From an uncultured Verrucomicrobiales bacterium (GTDB lineage Bacteria > Verrucomicrobiota > Verrucomicrobiia > Limisphaerales > JACDHS01), in assembly GCA_937983475.1 (NCBI GenBank), contig CALJZV010000455.1, forward strand, positions 1 through 9,781: a DNA stretch of 9,781 nt, given 5' to 3'. A model generated the notes under the pieces. The model saw only the letters and a program-made list of their open reading frames with translations, had not been told where the DNA came from and did not search any database. Positions 1 through 5,925 of this stretch are shown here, piece after piece (within the stretch, counting starts at the first letter, position 1; each line of letters starts with the position of its first letter). A program made the translations under genes and the position numbers.

Positions 1-434
1 TGGCACGCCTCGTCGGGCCAGAGGTTGTAGCCGCAACGCTGCTGCCGCATGAATTCCAGCAACTTGTCTGGCAGGTCCGTGTAAACACTGTTGCGGATTT
101 CAAACGGGAGCGACCGATAAGCGCCGATTTGCAGGACATATTTCCCCGGTTTCTTGAATTCGCTGAAGTCCAATTCGGCGTGGTGGCTGTGCCGTCCCCA
201 TGCGCCGTTCACCGGCTTGTGCGTGCCGGTAAATGCCTCTTTGCCGGATTGCGCCTCGACCAACTGAAATTGATTGATAAATGAACTGTTGCTGAACGCC
301 ACCGCCACCTTGGCGTCGCCTGTGCGATAGCCGAGTTGGTTGGCGCGAAGGAACAGGTTGGTAGAAGACCAAACTTGCTCTGCGTTGGTGATGAAAAGAA
401 GCAGGACGACCAAGAACAAAAGGCTGTTTTTCAT
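1..434 (-). CDS. Glycoside hydrolase family 9 (endoglucanase-like), N-terminal part, cut by window edge
   Basis: The gene reads leftward from an ATG at 434 and stays open to position 1, giving 144 residues without a stop. Residues 1 to about 24 form a signal peptide (Lys followed by a long Leu/Val/Phe stretch), so the product is exported. The next part matches the Ig-like N-terminal domain of GH9 cellulases: LRANQLGYRTGDAKVAVAF (residues 29-47), then the DFSEFKKPGKYVLQIG strand pair (89-104) and the SLPFEIRNSVY segment (108-118). The linker into the catalytic (alpha/alpha)6 barrel follows, with LLEFMRQQRCGYN at 125-137, typical of GH9 where the first barrel helix starts. The catalytic Asp/Glu residues lie outside the window, so activity and exact substrate (cellulose, mixed-linkage or other beta-glucan) cannot be judged. 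No Shine-Dalgarno sequence is visible before the ATG. It is divergent from the OLD gene at 623. Confidence 0.85.
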   Translation of the reverse strand, partial: MKNSLLFLVVLLLFITNAEQVWSSTNLFLRANQLGYRTGDAKVAVAFSNSSFINQFQLVEAQSGKEAFTGTHKPVNGAWGRHSHHAELDFSEFKKPGKYVLQIGAYRSLPFEIRNSVYTDLPDKLLEFMRQQRCGYNLWPDEAC

Positions 435-471
435 TTTTAATGCGGAACGCTAAGGACTTTCAAAGATGGGG

Positions 472-497
472 CAAATTGAATTGATCAATTAACTTTG
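472..497. promoter_or_regulatory. 26-bp imperfect palindrome between divergent genes, candidate operator
   Basis: The core AATTGATCAATT (479-490) is a perfect 12-bp palindrome. Extending seven bases on each side (CAAATTG on the left, AACTTTG on the right) adds five more pairs, so 11 of 13 pairs match over 26 bp. It sits between the start of the leftward GH9 gene (434) and the rightward OLD gene (623), where an operator for either would be expected. No T-tract follows on either strand and the stem is AT-rich, so it does not look like a terminator. A weak extended -10-like element (TGG then TAAAAG, 517-525) lies just to its right, but no good -35 box sits at normal spacing. Which protein binds here, if any, is unknown; the site could also be chance in AT-rich DNA. 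Confidence 0.35.
474..483 (+). repeat. 10-bp direct repeat, left copy (flanks the OLD gene)
   Basis: AATTGAATTG occurs here and again at 2317-2326, 11 bp after the OLD stop codon. The two copies bracket the AT-rich OLD gene. This could be a short duplication left by insertion of the gene, but it is short and low in complexity, so chance is a real possibility. The left copy overlaps the palindrome at 472-497. Confidence 0.3.
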
Positions 498-622
498 GAC
501 TTTTGCGTTTATTGTCTGGTAAAAGCCCCTAATACAAAAACCCTTCTTGCCGGGCATTCGCCAAAATGTATCCTCGACGCGTTGCTGAAGGGATCGAAAT
601 CGGTAAAATAGTTAAACTTCTC

Positions 623-2305
623 ATGAAAATAACTGAATTAGTGATTCGAAACTATCGGACATTGGAAAAAATACACCTTAAATTTAGTCATTCTTATACT
701 ACAATTTGTGGGCCAAACGATTGCGGGAAAACGAATGTCGTGAGGGTGATTCGATCCGTAATGAGAGACCGAGATTCGTATTTCTATCGGGATATTGAAG
801 ATATCAACGTAAAAGATAACTATCCGAAGTGGAAACATTCCGATACCGGAGATAGGACGATACAGATTTCTTTTAAAATTAGCATCAATCAGGATTTCGA
901 TGTCGGTCTATTTCAATTTATTCATAAGCAACTGTCTTTAGAGAAACCTCCTGAAAACTTAACATGCGAAATTTCAGTTGTACACTTGAGCGACAAACCA
1001 GAACCTCAAGTTTCAGTCGAAGTTGAAGGCAGAAAAGTTGATGGTCTGGATGCTCAACAAGTCCTTAAATCGTTGCGCTCTGCCCAAGCAGTGTTGTTTC
1101 ACAATTCCACCCGAACCGAAGGTCGATTCCTGAGGTCTGGCAAACAGGGATTTTTAAGTGAACTATCGGGCGAATCGCAAGCTCACTTTGATTCGATGAA
1201 GAAAAGTGTTGATCGGACTCTCAAAAAGGTGGCGAGGAAACATCAGCAACAAATTGAAGAATTAATCGGACGGCTCGAAGCAAAGTATCGTGTTGGATTA
1301 TCTCTCCCAGATTTTGACCTCAGCTATTTGCCTTACAATATCACCCTTGGACAAAAACACCTTGATGTTCCATTGGACGATTGGGGAAGCGGTACACAAA
1401 ACCGAACAATGATACTGATGACTTTGCTCCGTGCACGTCAAATTAGCCAATCGGAGGCATCTGCATCAAAAGTCACCCCAATTATTATTATTGAAGAACC
1501 AGAAAGTTTTCTGCACCCATCTGCCCAGGCTGAATTTGGGAGAATACTTCAAGATCTTGCTGACGAGTTTCAAATTCAAGTAATCGTAACAACACACAGC
1601 CCTTATCTGCTGAGTAAGAGCAAACCAGCATCAAACATTCTACTCAAACGGAGCACTGAATACGGACAGCTCCGTGAAACTCAGGTTGTTGACACATCAG
1701 GCGACCGATGGATGGAGCCCTTTGGGTTAATTTTGGGTCTTACAAGTGATGAGTTTGCTCCATGGAAAAACCTTTTTTTCAGTGGGGGAAATGCCGTGCT
1801 GCTGGTTGAAGGTGAAACGGATAAAGAATACTTGGAGTTGCTTCGTAATGTGGCTCATGGCGAGAACCAACTCAAATTTGAAGGGCAAATCATTCCATAT
1901 GATGGTTGTGGAAACTTACAAAATTCAGTCTTATTGAAGTTTTTTCGTAATACATATAAGAGGATATTCGTGACTGCCGACTTGGATATGGAGAGCGCCT
2001 TAAATCGAGTTTTTCACGGACTTGGACTCGAAAAGAATAAGGACTATGCATGGGTTGGTGTGAATGCACCTGGGAAGAAAAACATAGAAGGTTTACTTCC
2101 AGACTCAGTCATTACTTCTGTCTATGGAACATGTCCAAGTGTCGTTCAGGCTGCTACAAGTGGAACTGCTGATGAGCAAAGGAATGCCAAGGCGCAACTG
2201 AAAAAACTCCTTTTGGCAGAGTTTAAGGCCAAAGCAGTTCCTACAGCCGACTTTTACAAAGGCTTTTATCCGTTGGTAAAGACTATTAACAAGGCGTTCA
2301 GTTGA
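623..2305 (+). CDS. OLD-family ATP-dependent nuclease (ABC-type ATPase + TOPRIM), stand-alone
   Basis: A 560-residue protein of the OLD (overcoming lysogenization defect) family. The N-terminal half is an ABC/RecF-type ATPase: Walker A GPNDCGKTN at 30-38, signature-like WGSGTQNRT at 254-262, Walker B IIIIEEPES at 287-295 and switch histidine TTHS at 323-326. The C-terminal half is a TOPRIM nuclease domain: LLVEGETDKEYL at 393-404 (E396, D400), the glycine turn YDGCGN at 426-431, TADLD at 451-455 (D453, D455) and GKKNIEGLL at 484-492 (E489). All expected metal-binding acidic residues are present. Such proteins are nucleases with ATPase domains, many acting in phage defence (OLD of phage P2, GajA of Gabija). 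No UvrD-like GajB partner is adjacent: the downstream gene is convergent and unrelated, so this resembles a class 1 solo OLD. An in-frame ATG at 566 would add 19 residues before the first beta strand (KITELVIRNYRTL); 623 is preferred because homologues begin there. The gene is much AT-richer than its neighbours, suggesting horizontal acquisition. Confidence 0.9.
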   Translation: MKITELVIRNYRTLEKIHLKFSHSYTTICGPNDCGKTNVVRVIRSVMRDRDSYFYRDIEDINVKDNYPKWKHSDTGDRTIQISFKISINQDFDVGLFQFIHKQLSLEKPPENLTCEISVVHLSDKPEPQVSVEVEGRKVDGLDAQQVLKSLRSAQAVLFHNSTRTEGRFLRSGKQGFLSELSGESQAHFDSMKKSVDRTLKKVARKHQQQIEELIGRLEAKYRVGLSLPDFDLSYLPYNITLGQKHLDVPLDDWGSGTQNRTMILMTLLRARQISQSEASASKVTPIIIIEEPESFLHPSAQAEFGRILQDLADEFQIQVIVTTHSPYLLSKSKPASNILLKRSTEYGQLRETQVVDTSGDRWMEPFGLILGLTSDEFAPWKNLFFSGGNAVLLVEGETDKEYLELLRNVAHGENQLKFEGQIIPYDGCGNLQNSVLLKFFRNTYKRIFVTADLDMESALNRVFHGLGLEKNKDYAWVGVNAPGKKNIEGLLPDSVITSVYGTCPSVVQAATSGTADEQRNAKAQLKKLLLAEFKAKAVPTADFYKGFYPLVKTINKAFS

Positions 2306-2316
2306 AAAAGATTAGG

Positions 2317-2326
2317 AATTGAATTG
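2317..2326 (+). repeat. 10-bp direct repeat, right copy (flanks the OLD gene)
   Basis: Second copy of AATTGAATTG, matching 474-483 exactly. It lies in the 59-bp gap between the convergent OLD and PHP genes, just outside the OLD stop. See the left copy for interpretation and doubts. Confidence 0.3.
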
Positions 2327-2364
2327 GCTTGGGATGCCAACTTGAAATGTCCGACTGTGCCTAA

Positions 2365-3168
2365 TTAGCAAAATTTTATTTCCCGAGCTTGCCGTTGCTC
2401 AAACCGCAGGCAATGCGTGTAGCCGACGTCCCGCGCCAGTTGCACGGCCTTGTCGAAGTCCAGGCCGACTTCGCCCGGCGCATGGGCGTCGGAGCCGAAG
2501 GTGATGGGGACGCGCCGTTCGCAGGCCAGTTCAAGAATCCGCCTGCTTGGGTAGATTTCCTTGCAGTCCTTGCGCAGTCCGGCGGTGTTGAGCTCGATGG
2601 CAGCGCCTTTCCGGGCGCAGGCATCGAGGAAGCGCGTGAAGAGCGGGGTGCAATCCTCCTTGGGAACAAAGCAGAATTTCTTGGCCAGATCGGCGTGGCC
2701 CATGATTTCAAACAGGCCGGTTTCCGCCGCCATGGTCATGCGCTCGAAATAGACCGACCAGACCTCGAACGGGTCGCGGCTTTTCCATTCCGACAACTTG
2801 GCGGGGTTGTCGAAATCCCACGTCTCGGACACGTAATGCACCGAGCCGATGAAGTAATCCCACGGATGCCGCGCGGTCAGTTCGCGAATCCAGTCCTCGT
2901 GGCCAGGAAGGTAGTCCACCTCCAGGGCGAGCTTGATGGTCAGCCCGGGAAAATCGCGTTGCGCCTTGCGAACCTTTTCAACGTATTCATCGAGCTGCAA
3001 GGCGAACATCCGCCAGTTGTCGAAGTCGTCCTGGCGCATAGGCGAGTGGTCGGAGAAGCCAATCTCGCTTAGGCCAATCTCCACCGCGCGAGCCGCGTAT
3101 TCGGTTGGCTCGCCGGAGGCATGCCGACAGAGCGGCGTGTGCATGTGGTAATCGGCGGGATACGGCAC
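2365..3168 (-). CDS. PHP-domain phosphatase, histidinol-phosphatase (HisJ/HisK-type)
   Basis: A 267-residue PHP-superfamily metal hydrolase, the usual length for the HisJ-type histidinol-phosphatase that converts L-histidinol phosphate to histidinol in histidine synthesis. The trinuclear metal-site residues can be read in order: HMH (H8, H10), GFSDHSP (D40, H41), LEVDY (E83), IGSVHY (H111), IMGHAD (H158) and GSDAHAPGEVG (D227, H229). The start is a GTG at 3168. Later ATG starts would remove H8 or the whole first motif, and AAAGGA lies 10 bp upstream. It is the last gene of the minus-strand run, 58 bp after the sulfatase, and converges on the OLD gene. No other histidine genes are here, so another phosphoester substrate is possible. 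The last codons (ending IKFC, then TAA) fall in AT-rich sequence unlike the rest of the gene, so the C-terminus may have been altered at the boundary of the OLD block. Confidence 0.85.
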   Translation of the reverse strand: MPYPADYHMHTPLCRHASGEPTEYAARAVEIGLSEIGFSDHSPMRQDDFDNWRMFALQLDEYVEKVRKAQRDFPGLTIKLALEVDYLPGHEDWIRELTARHPWDYFIGSVHYVSETWDFDNPAKLSEWKSRDPFEVWSVYFERMTMAAETGLFEIMGHADLAKKFCFVPKEDCTPLFTRFLDACARKGAAIELNTAGLRKDCKEIYPSRRILELACERRVPITFGSDAHAPGEVGLDFDKAVQLARDVGYTHCLRFEQRQAREIKFC

Positions 3169-3178
3169 GGCTTTATTT

Positions 3179-3184
3179 TCCTTT
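3179..3184 (-). promoter_or_regulatory. Ribosome binding site for the PHP gene (supports GTG start)
   Basis: Read on the minus strand this is AAAGGA, 10 bp before the GTG at 3168. It supports GTG as the real start; the protein beginning there keeps the first metal-binding motif HMH close to the N-terminus, as the family requires. Confidence 0.5.
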
Positions 3185-3226
3185 GAGCTAATTAAAACGC
3201 TTCAGTGCGCTTGTTGCGGGCTTGAG

Positions 3227-4630
3227 TCAACGCGTCAGGCGCGGGGCCTTGGAGATGCCGCCGTTCCACAGGTCGTACTTCGGGTCGGCGTATTTGGCGA
3301 AGAAATCCTCCAGGCGTTTGGTGAGTCGCACCTTCACGTCCTTGTGCTGCGGCACATGAATCAGGTTCCGGCGTTCATCCGGGTCGTTTTTGATGTTGTA
3401 GAGTTCATCCGGGCCGTTGTTGTAACGCAGCGTGAGCTTCCATTCCTCCGTGCGGATCATGCGGGTGTTTTCAAAGTCGTGGAAAATCACATTGTCCCAT
3501 TTGATCTCCCTGCCGGTGAGAACCGGGGCGAAACTGTGACCCGGAAGCGGAGGTTGAGAGGGCGTTTGCTCCTTCAGTCCCAAGTGTTCCAAAACCGTGG
3601 GGAGGAAATCATGATTGGCCAGATCGGACACTTTGCCCGCGGGAATCTGCTCCGGATGCCGGAAGATCAACGGGATGCGCACGGTGGCATCAAGCGTGTT
3701 GATCGGGCGCGAATGGTCGCCCATGCCCCAGTAGCCATTGTGTCCGGCATTGAGCCCCTGATCGGCGCTGAACACGACCAGCGTGTTCTTGTCCACGCCC
3801 AGCTTCTTGAGGGTTTCCATGACACGGCCCACGCCGTCGTCCACGCCGCTGACGGCGGCGGCGTAGTTGCGCATGCTTTTGACGTTGTTGACGGAGCTGC
3901 GGTTGGACCTCGCCCAAGGGCTGACTTCGGCGCGCGGATAGGAATTCATCTCCTTGTCGGCATAGTAGGCGTTGTGGCGGCTTTCATGTTCGTCTTCGAC
4001 GACCTTGCCCAGTCCGTAAGGGCCGTTGTAAGCCAGGTAGAGGAAGAAGGGCCTGTCGTGGTTGCTTTCGAGAAATTTGACCGCGTGGTCGGTGATGACC
4101 TCGGTCATGTAGCCCGGCTCCTTGTAGATTTTTCCGTCCCAGACCGCGTCGTCGTTGTAAAAGGTGCTCGTGTGTCCGCCCGCCTTGGTGAACCAATAGG
4201 TGAAGCCTTCCTGTGGGTGCAGGTTGGCTCCCAGATGCCATTTGCCCGCCAGCCCGCATGCGTAGCCGGCCTTGGACAAAATTTTTGGCAGCGTGGAGAA
4301 CTCCGCGATGGTGTTGTAGGCATTGGCGCCGGTTTGCGTTTGCTGGGCAATGTAGGAATGCACTCCGTGCTGCGAGGGAATCAGGCCCGTCAAAAATGTC
4401 GCGCGGCTGGGCGAACAGACCGAATTGTTGCAAAAGGCGCGGCTGAACAGCACCCCCTCGGCGGCCAGCCGGTCAATGTTTGGCGTGCGAATTTCCTTGT
4501 TGCCGTAGCAGCCGAGCGTCCACGCGCCGTGGTTGTCGGTGAGTATGAAAACGAGGTTGGGCTTGTCGTTTTTAGCGTATCCGGAGCAGAGAGCCAATGA
4601 CAGGCAGACAAAGGTAAGGAATGGTTTCAT
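3227..4630 (-). CDS. Secreted formylglycine-dependent sulfatase (S1 family)
   Basis: A 467-residue arylsulfatase-superfamily enzyme. The ATG at 4630 gives a clean signal peptide (MKPFLTFVCLSLALCSGYA); an in-frame ATG at 4660 would add ten polar residues in front and is rejected. The export signal places it in the periplasm or outside the cell. The catalytic motif CSPSRATFLTG is at 72-82, with C72 the residue converted to formylglycine by FGE or a radical SAM maturase. GKWHLG follows at 129-134 (K130, H132), and the late metal motif FSADQG is at 287-292 (D290, Q291). The first metal motif reads LTDNHG (30-35) instead of the commoner TDD, so the second aspartate is replaced by N33. Such enzymes remove sulfate esters from polysaccharides or other organic sulfates; the substrate cannot be told from sequence alone. 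It lies 33 bp after the AIM24-family gene, with no clear Shine-Dalgarno. The GH9 gene beyond the OLD block fits the same carbohydrate-degrading lifestyle. Confidence 0.9.
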   Translation of the reverse strand: MKPFLTFVCLSLALCSGYAKNDKPNLVFILTDNHGAWTLGCYGNKEIRTPNIDRLAAEGVLFSRAFCNNSVCSPSRATFLTGLIPSQHGVHSYIAQQTQTGANAYNTIAEFSTLPKILSKAGYACGLAGKWHLGANLHPQEGFTYWFTKAGGHTSTFYNDDAVWDGKIYKEPGYMTEVITDHAVKFLESNHDRPFFLYLAYNGPYGLGKVVEDEHESRHNAYYADKEMNSYPRAEVSPWARSNRSSVNNVKSMRNYAAAVSGVDDGVGRVMETLKKLGVDKNTLVVFSADQGLNAGHNGYWGMGDHSRPINTLDATVRIPLIFRHPEQIPAGKVSDLANHDFLPTVLEHLGLKEQTPSQPPLPGHSFAPVLTGREIKWDNVIFHDFENTRMIRTEEWKLTLRYNNGPDELYNIKNDPDERRNLIHVPQHKDVKVRLTKRLEDFFAKYADPKYDLWNGGISKAPRLTR

Positions 4631-4663
4631 TTGTTGAAAAGTTGAATAGTTGTGGCGCAAAAC

Positions 4664-5458
4664 TCAATCGCCGTCCAGCAAATCGCCAATGCCGCCGAGT
4701 ATGGAGCCCTCTCCCTTGCGCTTGCCGCCGCCCTGGGGCGCTGCGGAATAAATGCGGTCCGCCAGACGGCTCAAGGGCAGCGACTGGAGCCAGACGCGTC
4801 CGGGCCCGCGCAGCGTGGCGAAGAACAGGCCCTCGCCGCCGAACAGCGCCGATTTGATTTTGCCGACAAACTGGATGTCATAATTGACCGAGGGCTGGAA
4901 GGCGACGATGCAGCCGGTGTCCACGCGGAGGACTTCGCCGGGAAGAAGCAATCGCTCATGCAGTGTGCCGCCTGCGTGAATGAACGCGTAACCATCTCCC
5001 TGAAGACGCTGCATGATGAAGCCCTCGCCGCCAAACAGCCCGACGCCGATTTTTTTCTGAAAGGCGATGCCGACACTGACGCCCTTGGCAGCGCAAAGGA
5101 AGGAGTCCTTTTGCGCGATCAACTCGCCGCCCAATTCCGCGAGGTGCATGGGAATAATTTTTCCGGGGTAGGGCGCGCCGAAGGCGACTTTCTTTTTATT
5201 GGAGGCGCGGTTCTGGAACACCGTCATGAACAGCGACTCGCCGGTGAGCAGTCTTTTCCCGGCGCCGGCGAGCTTGCCGAAAAGGCCGCTTTCCTTTTGC
5301 GAGCCGTCGCCGAAGACGGTTTCCATCTCAATGCCGTCCTCCATGAACATCATGGCGCCGGCCTCGGCCACGGCGGCTTCGCCGTAGTCGAGTTCAATTT
5401 CCACAAACTGCATTTCGGAACCGAAAATCTGATAATCAATCTCGTGCATCGAACGCAT
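4664..5458 (-). CDS. AIM24 / TIGR00266 family protein
   Basis: A 264-residue protein of the AIM24 (TIGR00266) family, a beta-rich fold widespread in bacteria with no settled biochemical role. Two related repeats can be seen: LFGGEGFIMQRLQGDGYAF (141-159) and LFGGEGLFFATLRGPGRVW (205-223), each with the family's GGEG-aromatic-x-x-x-L-x-G-x-G pattern. A Gly/Lys-rich tail (241-264) closes the protein. No signal peptide or membrane segment is visible, so it is probably cytoplasmic. The reading frame stays open upstream to 5866, but that stretch is antisense-like noise overlapping queD on the same strand. The ATG at 5458 is preceded by AAAGGA, which fixes the start; a second ATG at 5449 is possible. 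The gene lies 52 bp after queD and 33 bp before the sulfatase. Family assignment is firm, function unknown. Confidence 0.85.
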   Translation of the reverse strand: MRSMHEIDYQIFGSEMQFVEIELDYGEAAVAEAGAMMFMEDGIEMETVFGDGSQKESGLFGKLAGAGKRLLTGESLFMTVFQNRASNKKKVAFGAPYPGKIIPMHLAELGGELIAQKDSFLCAAKGVSVGIAFQKKIGVGLFGGEGFIMQRLQGDGYAFIHAGGTLHERLLLPGEVLRVDTGCIVAFQPSVNYDIQFVGKIKSALFGGEGLFFATLRGPGRVWLQSLPLSRLADRIYSAAPQGGGKRKGEGSILGGIGDLLDGD

Positions 5459-5463
5459 GGGAA

Positions 5464-5469
5464 TCCTTT
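5464..5469 (-). promoter_or_regulatory. Ribosome binding site deciding the AIM24-family gene start
   Basis: On the minus strand this reads AAAGGA, 5 bp before the ATG at 5458. It selects 5458 over the long upstream open frame that would overlap queD. It is the clearest Shine-Dalgarno in the window. Confidence 0.6.
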
Positions 5470-5510
5470 TAATTAATCGAAAGAAAATGTGCTGAAACCG
5501 GTGTGATTCA

Positions 5511-5897
5511 TCAAAACTTTTTTCCCTCCGTCTCCGGTTCCCCGCGATAAACGGCGCGGGCCGTGCAGGTTTCGGCAACGACCACTTCCCGCAACAGGGG
5601 AAGCGTTGGCTTGAGGCGGTTCCAGATCCAGATGGCGATGTTTTCGCTGGTGGGATTTTCCAGGCCGGACACGTCGTTGAGATAATAGTGGTCGAGTTGT
5701 TCCCACAGCGGCTTGAATGCGGCGGAAATGTCCGCGTAATCCATGAGCCAGCCGAGCTTGGGATCACATTCGCCTTCAACAGCGATTTCGATTTTGAAAC
5801 TGTGCCCGTGCAAGCGGCGGCACTTGTGGGTTTGGGGAAGATGCGGCAGCAGATGCGCGGCCTCAAACTGGAAGGTTTTTCTGAGTTCGATTTTCAT
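5511..5897 (-). CDS. queD: 6-carboxy-5,6,7,8-tetrahydropterin synthase (QueD/PTPS family)
   Basis: A 128-residue member of the 6-pyruvoyl-tetrahydropterin synthase fold, the normal size for QueD, which turns 7,8-dihydroneopterin triphosphate into 6-carboxytetrahydropterin on the way to preQ0 and queuosine in tRNA. The zinc-binding histidines are visible as FEAAH (H15) and LHGHSF (H30, H32). The catalytic cysteine is C26 in HKCRRLHGH, and the CxxxHGH spacing is the QueD form. The ENPTSEN motif (80-86) and the late glutamate in AETCTARAVY (E109) complete the active site. The ATG at 5897 gives the expected KIELRKTFQFEAAH opening. It starts 28 bp after luxC ends and is followed 52 bp later by the AIM24-family gene. 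The usual partners queC, queE and queF are not in the window. No clear Shine-Dalgarno is present. Confidence 0.92.
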   Translation of the reverse strand: MKIELRKTFQFEAAHLLPHLPQTHKCRRLHGHSFKIEIAVEGECDPKLGWLMDYADISAAFKPLWEQLDHYYLNDVSGLENPTSENIAIWIWNRLKPTLPLLREVVVAETCTARAVYRGEPETEGKKF

Positions 5898-5925
5898 TTG
5901 GTTGATGGGAAATTTAAAAGGTCAG

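Noticed and set aside
501..535. Sigma70-type promoter for the OLD gene
   Set aside because: TAAAAG with an upstream TGG (517-525) and TAATAC (530-535) are -10-like, but the nearest -35-like elements (TTGGAC at 495, TTGCGT at 503) are poor and give spacers of 19 to 21 bp or more.
566..622. In-frame upstream ATG extending the OLD protein by 19 residues
   Set aside because: The extension is not part of the family fold, and homologues begin at the KITELVIRNYRTL strand. No Shine-Dalgarno favours 566, so the start was placed at 623.
2324..2340. Small hairpin TTGGC-7 nt-GCCAA between the convergent OLD and PHP genes, possible terminator
   Set aside because: The stem is only 5 bp and no T-tract follows directly on either strand; on the minus strand a T-rich stretch appears only about 14 bp later. 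Too weak to call.
3344..4600. 418-codon plus-strand open frame opposite the sulfatase
   Set aside because: It is antisense to a gene with clear catalytic motifs, and its Val/Arg/Gly/Ala-rich product shows no domain. It is a by-product of GC-rich third codon positions. The same applies to the plus-strand frames at 2389-3072, 4652-5476 and 6064-6780.
5459..5866. Upstream extension of the AIM24-family frame
   Set aside because: It overlaps queD on the same strand in another frame, and its translation has no family resemblance. The AAAGGA before 5458 marks the real start.
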